A DNA stretch of 64,000 nucleotides from Paenibacillus plantarum (GTDB lineage Bacteria > Bacillota > Bacilli > Paenibacillales > NBRC-103111), in NCBI RefSeq assembly GCF_013141695.1, contig NZ_WHNY01000075.1, positions 744,001-808,000 of the forward strand. The letters are read 5' to 3'. Under the pieces are notes generated by a model. The model was not told where the DNA came from. It searched no databases and saw only the letters and a program-made list of their open reading frames with translations. Position 1 is the stretch's first letter; every line of letters begins with the position of its first letter. Positions 1 through 9,603 of this stretch are shown here, in pieces. The position numbers were made by a program, and so were the translations under genes.

Positions 1-235
1 AAACCAACCACGCAACAGTACGTTTGATTCATCCATTCCCAGCTGACCAACTTCGTCCGCTTGTTGAAAAAGCGAAACAAGTTATCGTTGTTGAAAACAA
101 CGCTACAGGTCAATTAGCTGATCAAATTAAATTGCATGTTGGGCATGCAGACAAAATCAAAAACGTACTTAAATACAACGGTAACCCGTTCTTACCAGCA
201 GAAATCGAACAAAAATGTAAGGAGTTGACTTTAGC

Positions 236-248
<13 letters not shown>
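1..248 (+). CDS. korA: 2-oxoacid:ferredoxin oxidoreductase alpha subunit (3' end only)
   Basis: The reading frame is open from the first bases of the window and ends at 248, so this is the C-terminal part of a protein that starts upstream. The visible residues (HPFPADQLRPLVEKAKQ, then VVENNATGQLADQI) match the last domain of KorA-type alpha subunits, where the alpha subunit helps bind 2-oxoacid and CoA. Its last 13 bases overlap the start of korB, so the two are translationally coupled and should form a KorAB complex that oxidises a 2-oxoacid, probably 2-oxoglutarate, with ferredoxin as acceptor. Substrate preference cannot be read from this piece. Confidence 0.85.
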
Positions 249-1102
<854 letters not shown>

Positions 1103-1114
1103 CAATTTCCTAAG

Positions 1115-1147
1115 AAGGCATACGGTGATATTCCGTATGCCTTTTTT
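1115..1147 (+). terminator. Rho-independent terminator of korAB
   Basis: Perfect 11-bp stem (1115-1125 with 1133-1143), a 7-nt loop and a T tract, 12 bases after the korB stop. Confidence 0.9.
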
Positions 1148-1199
1148 GCTGAGCGGTAATACTGACAATTATGATCTATAAGAGAGGATGAATACTACC

Positions 1200-1769
1200 A
1201 TGCCTATGATTCCTATTGGTGTTTCAGCAAGACATATACATCTATCACAAACTGATTTAGTTGCACTTTTCGGTGAGGGATATGAGTTATCGAATTTCAA
1301 GGATCTATCGCAGCCAGGCCAATTCGCAGCACAAGAAACAGTTGCTATAATAGGGCCGAAAGGGCAATTCGATAAGGTCCGAATTCTTGGTCCGATTAGA
1401 CCACAAACGCAAATCGAGGTTTCGCGCACAGATGCTTTCACACTGGGGATCCATCCACCAGTGCGCGAATCAGGTAAAATCGAAGGAACACCTGGATTGC
1501 GTGTTATTGGTCCTAAAGGAGAAGTTACATTGGAGCAGGGAGTCATTGTAGCGGCGAGACATATACACTTTCATACCTCTGATGCCAACCAATGGGGAAT
1601 TCAGGATAAACAACTTCTACGCGTTCATTTGCGGGGAGAAAGGCCATTAGTATTTGAAGATGTGATTGCCCGAGTGTCGGACCAGTTTGCGTTGGATATG
1701 CATATCGATACAGACGAAGGAAATGCAGCGGGCGTGAAGACAGGTGACAAAGCAGAATTGTTATTATAA
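1200..1769 (+). CDS. pduL: Phosphate propanoyltransferase (PduL-type PTAC)
   Basis: PduL-family phosphotransacylase, interconverting acyl-CoA (propionyl- or acetyl-CoA) with acyl phosphate. Two PTAC repeats are visible, each opening with a metal-binding RHIH motif (SARHIHLS near the N-terminus, AARHIHFH near residue 120), and the C-terminal DMHIDTDEGNAA signature is present. No N-terminal encapsulation peptide and no microcompartment shell genes are nearby, so this is probably a cytosolic housekeeping version. In-frame ATGs exist at 1188, 1200 and 1206. The one at 1188 abuts its own ribosome site (AGAGAGG), so 1200 is preferred. It sits between terminators as a single-gene unit next to korAB. 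Confidence 0.88.
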   Translation: MPMIPIGVSARHIHLSQTDLVALFGEGYELSNFKDLSQPGQFAAQETVAIIGPKGQFDKVRILGPIRPQTQIEVSRTDAFTLGIHPPVRESGKIEGTPGLRVIGPKGEVTLEQGVIVAARHIHFHTSDANQWGIQDKQLLRVHLRGERPLVFEDVIARVSDQFALDMHIDTDEGNAAGVKTGDKAELLL

Positions 1770-1820
1770 CATTGATTAATGACATTAATCATTTATGACG
1801 TTAATGTATACAATAAGAGT

Positions 1821-1853
1821 ATCCTTTACAAAGATGTGTAAAGGATGCTTTTT
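1821..1853 (+). terminator. Terminator of pduL
   Basis: 10-bp stem ATCCTTTACA/TGTAAAGGAT with a 6-nt loop, followed by GC and six T. The remaining bases up to 2060 show no further gene. Confidence 0.88.
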
Positions 1854-2060
1854 TGCGCATTTTTTGCATGAAAATTACGTTGAGATGTAAGTTTTGCATT
1901 TTTCGAGTATTTTCGACGTAAACGTATAGAGGCACTAAGAAAATCATGGTAAAATGGTTTTTATTAGATTCTACATACATATATTTGCTTAGGCTTATCG
2001 AACGGATTCAATGCCTCCTGTAGATATCATGATCATTGCCTTAAGATAGGAGACATCCCT

Positions 2061-4493
2061 GTGGAAACGATCTCAAGTACGTATCACATCCCCTTTGTCA
2101 TTTTTTCTATTCTCATTGCTATCATTGCATCATTTGCTGCGTTGGATCTCGGAATTCGAATCCATAAGGCCAGAAGTTCAGCGAAGCAAGCCTGGTTGGC
2201 AGGCGGTGCTTTTGCTATGGGAATGGGTATTTGGTCGATGCATTTCGTCGCGATGCTAGCTTTTCATTTATCTATATCTGTCACATACCAATTATCGACT
2301 GTAATCTATTCAATAGTTCCAGCGTTGCTTGCATCATGGTTAGCCTTATATATCATCAGCAGACCAGTAATGCGTAAACCACATGTGTTTATTGGAGCTA
2401 CTTTTATTGCTACAGGAGTCGTATCCATGCACTACATTGGCATGGAAGCCATGGTGATGGGAGCAACGATTGAATATAATCCCTATCTATGGGCTCTTTC
2501 TGCCATCATTGCATACGTTGTCTCTTTAGTTGCACTCCTATTGCTATTCTCTGTAAAACAGAATGCCAGCTCACCTCGTATTCTGTTAAGGAAGCTAGTT
2601 AGTTCGTTGGTCATGGGCATTGCAATAAGTGGTATGCACTATACAGGAATGGCAGCAGCAACATTCAAGCATGATCATTCACAAATCGCTTCAGATCTTA
2701 CGTTCGATACGAAATTGCTGGCCTATTTAATAGGTTTTGGCATTTTATTCATACTTGGACTAGCGTTCATCAGTACATTCATCGATAGACGTTTTGAAAC
2801 ACAGATGATGATGTCGGAGAAAAGATTCCGTTCCGTTGTTGAATCAGCTCATGATGCGATTATCTTGGCTGATCATAATCGCACAATTATCTCTTGGAAT
2901 AAGGGTGCACAGCTCATTTTTGGCTATGAAGAACATGAACTCATTGGAGAAAGATTACATCGTATTTTCCCAGAACGGTTCTTTGCATCGTATAAAGAGC
3001 GATTAGAGAGTTTCCTAGCCAATGCCAATGGTGAAGTGGATGAACTTGGATTGACTTATGAATTAATAGGGTTACGTAAAGATCAAATTGAGTTTCCGAT
3101 TGAACTTTCACTTGCCGTGTGGAAAGAAGAAGGCAGCACATATTTTAGCTGCATAATTCGAGATATCTCGGAAAGAAAAAGGACAGAAGAAAAGATTAAT
3201 CAGATGGTGTATCGTGATCCTTTAACAGGTTTGCCAAATCGGCTTTTATTAAATGATCGTCTGGATCTAGCTTTAGACCAAGCGTTTGAAAATCAACAAA
3301 GCATGGGGATCATGTTTATAGATTTGGATCGGTTTAAATTTATTAATGATACGCTTGGCCATGCTATGGGGGATAAATTATTGATTGAGGTCGCGAAGCG
3401 GTTCGAAGCTTGCATCGGTAAAGGAGATACGGTATCTCGGCAAGGTGGCGATGAATTTATTATTCTTTGGGCACATACAACTGCTGAAGAGATGATAAAA
3501 AACGCGAATAAAATTGTTCATATTTTCTCGCAATCTTTTACCATCCTGGAACACGAATTATTCGTTACGCCTTCCATTGGTATTAGTCTCTATCCATCTG
3601 ATGGAGGGGATATCGATACGTTAATTAAAAATGCAGATACCGCGATGTACCGTGTGAAAGAACAAGGTAAAAATAACTTTCAGTTTTATACACCAGAGAT
3701 GAATGAAGCGGTCACCAAAAAAATGCAAATGGAAATTGGGCTGCGCAAAGCATTAGAGCGAAATGAATTTAAAGTTTTTTATCAGCCGCAGATTGATGTG
3801 AATACGGGGAAGATTACTGGAGCAGAGGCATTGATTCGTTGGCAGCACCCTGATTGGGGGCCGATATCACCAGCAGATTTTATTCCACTAGCAGAAGAAA
3901 CCGGACTAATTATTCCAATTGGTGAATGGGTGCTAAATGAGGCTTGTCGCCAAAATAAAGAATGGCAGAACCAAGGCTATGCACCGTTTCGTATCGCTGT
4001 AAATATATCATCTAGGCAATTTAAGCAAAGTAATTTAATCGAAATGGTAAGTAAAGCCTTAGATGAGTCTGGGTTAGATCACCAGTATCTAGAACTAGAG
4101 TTAACAGAAAGTATTATTCAAGATGCCAAGTACGCCATTGAGACTATGCATAAACTAAAAACGATGGGGATCTTTTTATCGATCGACGATTTTGGAACGG
4201 GATATTCATCTTTGAATTATTTAAAGTTGTTCCCTATTGATAGTTTAAAGATTGACCAATCGTTTACTCGAAATATGTTTGAGGATGCGAAAGATGCTGC
4301 ACTCGTACATACGATCATTTCAATGGCACATAATTTGGATCTAAAGGTCATAGCAGAAGGAGTAGAAACAAAGGAGCAGCTTCAATTCCTACTACTCAAA
4401 GAATGTAATGAAGCGCAAGGGTATTTATTTAGCCGCCCATTACCTGCGCAGGAAATGACGGGTATCATTAAGCAACAATATACATTTGGGTAA
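2061..4493 (+). CDS. MHYT-PAS-GGDEF-EAL c-di-GMP signalling protein
   Basis: 810 residues starting at GTG behind TAGGAGA. Residues 1-245 are a seven-helix MHYT sensor with three repeats of the diagnostic motif (MHFVAM, MHYIGM, MHYTGM), proposed in the literature to bind metal ions or gas. Residues about 255-375 form a PAS domain, 385-545 a GGDEF domain (GGDEF at 462-466) and 555-805 an EAL domain. The EAL catalytic set looks complete (EALIR near 589, NISSRQF, ELTES, DDFGTG near 707, LKIDQ, EGVET), so phosphodiesterase activity is likely. The cyclase motif is intact, but the usual RxxD inhibitory site five residues before GGDEF reads GKGD, so product inhibition is probably lost. It is monocistronic and membrane bound. 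Confidence 0.93.
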   Translation: METISSTYHIPFVIFSILIAIIASFAALDLGIRIHKARSSAKQAWLAGGAFAMGMGIWSMHFVAMLAFHLSISVTYQLSTVIYSIVPALLASWLALYIISRPVMRKPHVFIGATFIATGVVSMHYIGMEAMVMGATIEYNPYLWALSAIIAYVVSLVALLLLFSVKQNASSPRILLRKLVSSLVMGIAISGMHYTGMAAATFKHDHSQIASDLTFDTKLLAYLIGFGILFILGLAFISTFIDRRFETQMMMSEKRFRSVVESAHDAIILADHNRTIISWNKGAQLIFGYEEHELIGERLHRIFPERFFASYKERLESFLANANGEVDELGLTYELIGLRKDQIEFPIELSLAVWKEEGSTYFSCIIRDISERKRTEEKINQMVYRDPLTGLPNRLLLNDRLDLALDQAFENQQSMGIMFIDLDRFKFINDTLGHAMGDKLLIEVAKRFEACIGKGDTVSRQGGDEFIILWAHTTAEEMIKNANKIVHIFSQSFTILEHELFVTPSIGISLYPSDGGDIDTLIKNADTAMYRVKEQGKNNFQFYTPEMNEAVTKKMQMEIGLRKALERNEFKVFYQPQIDVNTGKITGAEALIRWQHPDWGPISPADFIPLAEETGLIIPIGEWVLNEACRQNKEWQNQGYAPFRIAVNISSRQFKQSNLIEMVSKALDESGLDHQYLELELTESIIQDAKYAIETMHKLKTMGIFLSIDDFGTGYSSLNYLKLFPIDSLKIDQSFTRNMFEDAKDAALVHTIISMAHNLDLKVIAEGVETKEQLQFLLLKECNEAQGYLFSRPLPAQEMTGIIKQQYTFG

Positions 4494-4507
4494 AAGTGCT
4501 TTCAGAG

Positions 4508-4531
4508 CCTTCTCTTTGGAGAAGGTTTTTC
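4508..4531 (+). terminator. Terminator after the MHYT-GGDEF-EAL gene
   Basis: 7-bp stem CCTTCTC/GAGAAGG with a 4-nt loop and a T5 tract. Confidence 0.8.
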
Positions 4532-4578
4532 TCATTAATTTGAAAAGGAAGCCAATATGGATATACAGGTATCTTTTG

Positions 4579-4587
4579 TGCTATAAT
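4579..4587 (+). promoter_or_regulatory. Extended -10 promoter candidate for miaB-ricA
   Basis: TGCTATAAT is a consensus extended -10 (TGnTATAAT), 60 bases before the miaB start. There is no good -35, which extended -10 promoters can do without. Confidence 0.5.
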
Positions 4588-4647
4588 TTGATATTGGGTT
4601 AATACAAGTTAGAGCAATATTTATAGATAAAGGGAAGTGAGTTCATC

Positions 4648-6234
4648 ATGTCAAAGGAGAACCAAAATACATCGGACTTAAAATCCGACAAGGTTAAGGA
4701 TTACTCCAAATACTTTGACTTCTCGGATGCGAAAGTGTTAAGCCAAGAAGAGGGCAAAACGACTTATCGAATTAAAGGTAGAAATATCCAAATTAATTCT
4801 GCGCCTAATTACAAGGATGAGAAGCAACGTGGTAAAGAGGACATTCAGGTTCATTACGATTTTGCGATTCCAGAAGATATGCAAGAGTTTGGTAAAGACA
4901 AATATTATTTAATCACAACTTATGGATGTCAGATGAATGAGCATGACACCGAAGTCATGAGAGGTCTTTTCGAGCAAATGGGTTATACGCCTACGGAAGA
5001 CAAGCAGGTCGCAGACGTGATCCTACTCAATACGTGTGCGATTCGTGAGAATGCGGAAGACAAGGTGTTCGGTGAACTGGGTCATTTGAAGACGCTGAAA
5101 GCACAGAAGCCAGGGCTTATTCTTGGTGTATGCGGTTGTATGTCGCAAGAAGAGTCCGTGGTTAATCGCATTATGCAGAAACATGCATTTGTCGATATGA
5201 TTTTCGGCACTCATAATATTCATCGCTTGCCTAGCCTATTGAAAGATGCCTTTTTCAACAAAGAAATGGTTGTGGAGGTATGGTCAAAGGAAGGCGATAT
5301 CGTAGAAAATCTCCCCAAAAAACGGGAAGGTATCCGTGCTTGGGTTAATATTATGTACGGCTGCGATAAGTTCTGTACCTATTGTATTGTGCCATATACA
5401 CGTGGTAAAGAACGAAGCCGTAGACCGCAGGACGTCCTGGCAGAAGTCAGAGATCTGGCTCGTCAAGGCTTTCAGGAAATTACGCTACTTGGACAGAATG
5501 TCAATGCCTACGGCAAAGACTTTGAAGATATAACGTACACGTTCGCTGATCTGATGGATGATATTCGTAAGATTGATGTTCCACGCATTCGTTTTACAAC
5601 CTCTCATCCGCGAGATTTCGATGATCGTTTGATTGAGGTATTAGGGAAACGTGGCAATCTCGTTGAGCACATCCATTTACCTGTGCAAGCTGGTAACACA
5701 GATGTTTTAAAACGGATGAGTCGGAAGTACTCGAGAGATCATTATTTGCAACTTGCAAGTAAAATCAAGGCAACGATGCCTGATGTCGTATTAACGACAG
5801 ATATTATCGTTGGTTTTCCCGGCGAGACGGATGAGCAATTCGAGGATACGATGACGCTGTACGAGGAAGTAGGCTTTGACTTTGCATTTACGTTTATCTA
5901 TTCACCGCGAGTAGGTACGCCTGCAGCTGAGATGGAAGATAATGTCCCGATGGAAGTGAAGAAACAGCGTTTATATAGATTGAATGAGTTAGTAAATAAG
6001 CTGAGTAAAGATAGTAATGAACGTTTGCTAGATCAAACTGTCGAAGTTTTAGTAGAAGGCGAGAGCAAGAACAATACAGATGTGCTTGCTGGTCGTACCC
6101 GGACGAATAAGCTAATTCACTTCACTGGAGATCCATCCTTGATAGGTCAAATGGTTCATGTCAAAGTTACACATGCACAAACTTGGATATTGAAAGGTGA
6201 GATTGTACATAAGCCTCTTCAGATGTCTGTATAA
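4648..6234 (+). CDS. miaB: tRNA-2-methylthio-N6-dimethylallyladenosine synthase
   Basis: 528 residues. Radical SAM methylthiotransferase that adds the 2-methylthio group to i6A37 of tRNAs reading UNN codons. The N-terminal MTTase domain holds the auxiliary cluster cysteines C94 (YGCQMN), C130 (LNTCAIR) and C164 (CGCMSQ). The radical SAM cluster is CDKFCTYC (C239, C243, C246), and a C-terminal TRAM domain ends the protein. The roughly 70-residue N-terminal extension before the MTTase fold is usual for Bacillales MiaB. ricA follows at 35 bases and is known in B. subtilis to be needed for MiaB activity, which fits co-transcription. Confidence 0.97.
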   Translation: MSKENQNTSDLKSDKVKDYSKYFDFSDAKVLSQEEGKTTYRIKGRNIQINSAPNYKDEKQRGKEDIQVHYDFAIPEDMQEFGKDKYYLITTYGCQMNEHDTEVMRGLFEQMGYTPTEDKQVADVILLNTCAIRENAEDKVFGELGHLKTLKAQKPGLILGVCGCMSQEESVVNRIMQKHAFVDMIFGTHNIHRLPSLLKDAFFNKEMVVEVWSKEGDIVENLPKKREGIRAWVNIMYGCDKFCTYCIVPYTRGKERSRRPQDVLAEVRDLARQGFQEITLLGQNVNAYGKDFEDITYTFADLMDDIRKIDVPRIRFTTSHPRDFDDRLIEVLGKRGNLVEHIHLPVQAGNTDVLKRMSRKYSRDHYLQLASKIKATMPDVVLTTDIIVGFPGETDEQFEDTMTLYEEVGFDFAFTFIYSPRVGTPAAEMEDNVPMEVKKQRLYRLNELVNKLSKDSNERLLDQTVEVLVEGESKNNTDVLAGRTRTNKLIHFTGDPSLIGQMVHVKVTHAQTWILKGEIVHKPLQMSV

Positions 6235-6269
6235 AATTACGAACAGGATAAATAGGAGCGTGTTAAGAA

Positions 6270-6734
6270 ATGTCCCAATGTGATCATGCACATGATGATA
6301 ACCAGCCTCATGCATTTCAAGTAGAGGAATTTACGAATACAGAAATGATCGTCCGCGAAGATATTCTGGCGAAAGCGAAGGAACTGGCTGCGTTGCTTAC
6401 AACTTCCAATGAAGTTCAGTTCTATCAAAAAGCGGAAAAGCAAATTGCAACGAATCCTGATATTCAAGGTTTGATTAGTGCGATTAAGAAGAAGCAAAAA
6501 GAGATAGTTGCTTTTGAAACGTTCCAAAACAAGAAAATGGTGGAAAAAATCGAGAATGAAATCGAAGTTCTGCAAGATGAATTAGATGGCATTCCCATTG
6601 TGAATGAGTTCAAGCAAACCCAAGAAGATATCAACTATTTACTTCAATTGGTAATGTCCGTAGTCAGAGACACGATTTCAGATAAAATTAATGTTGAAGC
6701 AGGCGCGGCAGAAGCACCAACTTCGTGCGATTAA
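6270..6734 (+). CDS. ricA: YmcA/RicA-like (YlbF family) regulator
   Basis: 154 residues, helical YlbF/YmcA family with the core NTEMIVREDILAKAKELAALL at its start and a long coiled region with many charged residues. The position directly after miaB identifies it as RicA rather than RicF. In B. subtilis RicA, RicF and RicT form an Fe-S complex that supports mRNA processing by RNase Y, competence, sporulation and MiaB activity. Here a Cys lies at each end (C4 and C153). The N-terminal CDHAHDD stretch is His/Asp rich and could bind metal, which is my inference. Confidence 0.88.
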   Translation: MSQCDHAHDDNQPHAFQVEEFTNTEMIVREDILAKAKELAALLTTSNEVQFYQKAEKQIATNPDIQGLISAIKKKQKEIVAFETFQNKKMVEKIENEIEVLQDELDGIPIVNEFKQTQEDINYLLQLVMSVVRDTISDKINVEAGAAEAPTSCD

Positions 6735-6756
6735 TTTTGACATGTAAATAAGAAGG

Positions 6757-6804
6757 AAATCGCCCTCAACGAGCAGTTTAATAGCCCCAGTTGAGCGGCG
6801 ATTT
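6757..6804 (+). other. Long inverted repeat after ricA
   Basis: Arms AAATCGCC-CTCAAC and GTTGAG-(C)-GGCGATTT pair over 14 bp with a single bulged C and a 19-nt loop. It has no proper T tract, so it could be a weak terminator, an mRNA-stabilising end or a processing site. Confidence 0.55.
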
Positions 6805-6851
6805 ACTATTTCTTATGAATGACCACTAGGCTTACGTGAAGGAGAGTTGTC

Positions 6852-7586
6852 ATGCTGACAGTTCGAAATTTGAGTAAAGTATTCCCTCCGGACAATCAAG
6901 TCCTATCGCAAATTAGCTTTCAAGTTGATGCAGGAGAGTTTATCGCGGTAATCGGCAGCAGTGGTAGTGGGAAAACAACGCTGCTTCGTTGTATTAGTCA
7001 TCAAGAGAAATGGACAAGCGGTCAGCTCATATATAACTCGATTGATATAACGAAGCCAGGTCCGTGGGACCGGTTCAAATTGGGTAAGGATTTCGCTTAT
7101 CTGGAGGAGAAGCCTTTTCTAAATCGGAATAAAAGCGCTGTCAAAAATGTGTTGATGGGTAGGGTGTATCAAGCCCCACTTCGAATGGTTACAGGATTGT
7201 CGTCGAGAAATGAGAAAATCGATAGCATGGACTTTTTAGAAAAGGTTGGCCTTTTGGATAAAGGTGAAAAGAAGGTTGGTCAGCTTAGCGGGGGTGAACA
7301 ACAACGTGTCGCCATTGCGAAAGCGTTGATTCTTGGTCCCAAAGTGCTAGTAGCAGATGAACCTGTATCAGGTCTTGATCCGAAATCAACGGAATACATC
7401 CTTCAGGATTTGAAATCGTTATGCAAAGAACGGAACATGAGCGTTATCGCGACGCTTCATAAGATTGAACTCGCTGAGCGTTTTGCAACACGCATTTGGG
7501 GAGTATCGGAAGGTCGGATTGTCTTGGACATTCCTGCTAGACCACTCACGTTGAATGAAAAAATGCTTGTGTTTGGTCAAATATGA
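6852..7586 (+). CDS. Orphan PhnC-like ABC transporter ATP-binding protein
   Basis: 244 residues, an ABC ATPase most like the phosphonate importer subunit PhnC. Walker A (GSSGSGKTT, residues 36-44), the signature LSGGEQQR and Walker B (KVLVADEP) are intact and the H-loop His is present (TLHKIELAERF). The Q-loop position, normally Gln before the coupling helix, reads YLEEKP, i.e. Glu. No permease or binding protein lies beside it. Instead the stop overlaps the start of a phosphatase gene (ATGA at 7583-7586). The transported substrate is unknown. It may work with a distant permease or have a non-transport role. Confidence 0.8.
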   Translation: MLTVRNLSKVFPPDNQVLSQISFQVDAGEFIAVIGSSGSGKTTLLRCISHQEKWTSGQLIYNSIDITKPGPWDRFKLGKDFAYLEEKPFLNRNKSAVKNVLMGRVYQAPLRMVTGLSSRNEKIDSMDFLEKVGLLDKGEKKVGQLSGGEQQRVAIAKALILGPKVLVADEPVSGLDPKSTEYILQDLKSLCKERNMSVIATLHKIELAERFATRIWGVSEGRIVLDIPARPLTLNEKMLVFGQI

Positions 7587-8071
7587 TTAGGGTCTTATTC
7601 GTTTGTTTGGGCAATATTTGCCGATCACCAATGGCGGAAGCGGTGTTTCGTCATCAAGTGAAGGAAGCTGGTCTTGAAGATGTCATTTCAATTGATTCAG
7701 CGGGAACTGGGGATTGGCATATCGGGCATCCTCCCCATCAAGGAACACGGGATATTCTTGACCGATATCAGATTGGTTATGATGGCTTAAAAGCCAGACA
7801 AGTCCGCCCTGATGATTTCTATCATTTTACGTATATTATCGCTATGGATGACAGTAATGTCGTGAACTTAGATGCATTTGCTCCGGAATTTGTCGAGAAT
7901 GAACAACACGCTTCGATACATAAATTGTTGGACTTCTCTAGTAATCAAGCAATTACTGAAGTGCCCGATCCCTATTACACGGGGAAATTTCAAGAAGTAT
8001 ATGAAATGGTTGAGGAAAGTTGTAGTCGCTTGCTTGCCTATATCGTGGATCAACATGAGCTGACGAAGTAA
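7583..8071 (+). CDS. Low-molecular-weight protein tyrosine phosphatase
   Basis: 162 residues of the LMW-PTP/ArsC-like fold. The P-loop CLGNICRS carries nucleophile C8, C13 and R14, and the general acid is D129 in VPDPYY. The adjacent tyrosine pair of DPYY is typical of phosphatases acting on phosphotyrosine, whereas arsenate reductases lack it. It is translationally coupled to the preceding ABC ATPase by a 4-base overlap. Targets may include tyrosine- or arginine-phosphorylated proteins, which cannot be decided from the sequence. A strong bidirectional terminator follows. Confidence 0.9.
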   Translation: MIRVLFVCLGNICRSPMAEAVFRHQVKEAGLEDVISIDSAGTGDWHIGHPPHQGTRDILDRYQIGYDGLKARQVRPDDFYHFTYIIAMDDSNVVNLDAFAPEFVENEQHASIHKLLDFSSNQAITEVPDPYYTGKFQEVYEMVEESCSRLLAYIVDQHELTK

Positions 8072-8088
8072 GAGGAATACAACACATT

Positions 8089-8135
8089 AAAAAGCAAGCT
8101 AGATAAGAGAGAGCCTCTTGTCTAGCTTGCTTTTT
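8089..8135. terminator. Bidirectional terminator between convergent genes
   Basis: 15-bp outer stem (8089-8103 with 8121-8135) plus an inner AAGAG/CTCTT helix. It has A5 on one side and T5 on the other, so it can serve the phosphatase gene and the opposing histidine kinase gene. Confidence 0.9.
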
Positions 8136-8143
8136 GGGTTTGT

Positions 8144-9391
8144 TCAGTATTGTTGAAAAATAATAGAACATTTCGTTCCATGATTGAGGCTGCTAGTGAA
8201 TGAAATTTTGCCATTCATTTTCTTGATTAGACTCATGACGACGACAAGTCCAAGTCCAGTACCGTGTTGTTTGGTCGTGTAGAAAGGCTTGCCGAGGGAG
8301 TTCAACTGCTTGCTGGTCATACCAACACCCGTATCTGTGATCGAGATCTGAACGGCACTAGGATGTTTACAAGTACGTAATGAGAGCTTCCCACCATTTG
8401 GCATGGATTCAATGGCGTTCTTAATTAGATTCAGTAAACATTGGCGAAGCTTTTGAGATTCTCCAAGAATATAAAGCGGAGTTTCACATTCATGTGAAAT
8501 ATCAATCGCAATCTGAAAATCAAGCGCATAAGGGGTAATAAACCGTATGGTATGTTCCAGTTCTTCTTTGATATCAAGCTGTTCTTTCATGTCAACAGAG
8601 GGTTTCGCATAGTTAAGAAAATCTGTCAATAAAGTGATGGCTTGGTCTACGCCTGATAACGCATGGTCAACATAACGCCTACGATCCAGTGGAGTCAGAT
8701 CCGATCTTGCCAGTAATTGCAGAAATCCCCGAGTTGATGTTAGAGGATTTCGGATTTCATGTGAAACTGTAGCCGATAACTCGGCTAGCATGCGATTTTT
8801 TTCAAGATGAGTGATATGTCTTCTCTGTAGTTCATATTTGTTAATAAAAAAAAGTAATGAAATCATAATCCATAGCGAGATAAAAGCGAGGGCTAAAACA
8901 AAGCCAGTGTACACGGAAAATGGGGCTAAGACATAAGGAGCAAGTGGTGCATACAATAGTTCATATATGATGAAGATTCCAGTTGCATACATGAGTTTCA
9001 CGATCAAATTTCCGCTAGTTACGCGATTTCGAACTAGAATTCCTAGCATCAGTAAGAATGTACTGCTTAGTAGAGCTGGCTCCCAATAATATTTCAAGAC
9101 GAACATACATCCGATATTGAATATGATCCATGTCATGATTGAAGGCGCAATACCAACGCATAATGTCACAAAAAGCAAGCAGACAGGGACTAATTGTAAG
9201 GAGTAGATTAACGGATCAATATCCGCAAAATTCCAATAAAGAAGGATGAAGCTTCCTAGAACCAAAGAGAAGAAGATATTCAAATGTGTTTCTTTATGTA
9301 TGAAATGAGGAGCAAGAATAAGGTGCAGCAGAGCTGCGCTCATGATGTAGAAAATGTTTTGTAGTTCATTGGCAATAATGAAATGAAGCAA
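8144..9391 (-). CDS. Sporulation-type membrane histidine kinase (KinB-like)
   Basis: 415 residues. The N-terminal 185 residues contain about six hydrophobic helices with little extracellular sequence, as in KinB. The kinase core follows: H-box SHEIRNPLTS with phospho-acceptor H211, N-box LLNLIKNAIES, G1 DTGVGM, and a G2 region GTGLGL. Such orphan kinases in Bacillales commonly feed the Spo0F/Spo0A phosphorelay, and no response regulator gene is adjacent. The start is TTG at 9391 behind AAAGGA at 9 bases. The frame is open further upstream but contains no better start. Confidence 0.88.
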   Translation of the reverse strand: MLHFIIANELQNIFYIMSAALLHLILAPHFIHKETHLNIFFSLVLGSFILLYWNFADIDPLIYSLQLVPVCLLFVTLCVGIAPSIMTWIIFNIGCMFVLKYYWEPALLSSTFLLMLGILVRNRVTSGNLIVKLMYATGIFIIYELLYAPLAPYVLAPFSVYTGFVLALAFISLWIMISLLFFINKYELQRRHITHLEKNRMLAELSATVSHEIRNPLTSTRGFLQLLARSDLTPLDRRRYVDHALSGVDQAITLLTDFLNYAKPSVDMKEQLDIKEELEHTIRFITPYALDFQIAIDISHECETPLYILGESQKLRQCLLNLIKNAIESMPNGGKLSLRTCKHPSAVQISITDTGVGMTSKQLNSLGKPFYTTKQHGTGLGLVVVMSLIKKMNGKISFTSSLNHGTKCSIIFQQY

Positions 9392-9510
9392 TCCTATGCA
9401 TCCTTTCCATATTTCGACAATCTGGGAATTATTTCTACATTATCTCACAAATGCGGTTTGAATCAATAGAAATGCCCGAATTGGAATGCTAAAGATTTCA
9501 TAAAGACTTA

Positions 9511-9540
9511 TAGTCAATGCAGGTTAAACCGCTGTATAAT
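9511..9540 (+). promoter_or_regulatory. SigA-type promoter of the 55-residue protein
   Basis: -10 TATAAT at 9535-9540 with a moderate -35 TAGTCA (9511-9516) at 18 bp. The expected transcription start is near 9547, just ahead of the cre site. Confidence 0.55.
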
Positions 9541-9554
9541 AAAGAAAACATAGT

Positions 9555-9569
9555 TTGCAAACGTTTACA
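9555..9569 (+). promoter_or_regulatory. CcpA-binding site (cre)
   Basis: TTGCAAACGTTTACA agrees with all 15 positions of the cre consensus WTGNAARCGNWWWCA. It would lie at about +9 to +23 relative to the promoter at 9511-9540, the position where CcpA blocks transcription. Glucose repression of the downstream gene(s) is inferred. Confidence 0.8.
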
Positions 9570-9603
9570 ATTTTGGAGGATTTGAAGCCGAGGAGAGATG
9601 TGA

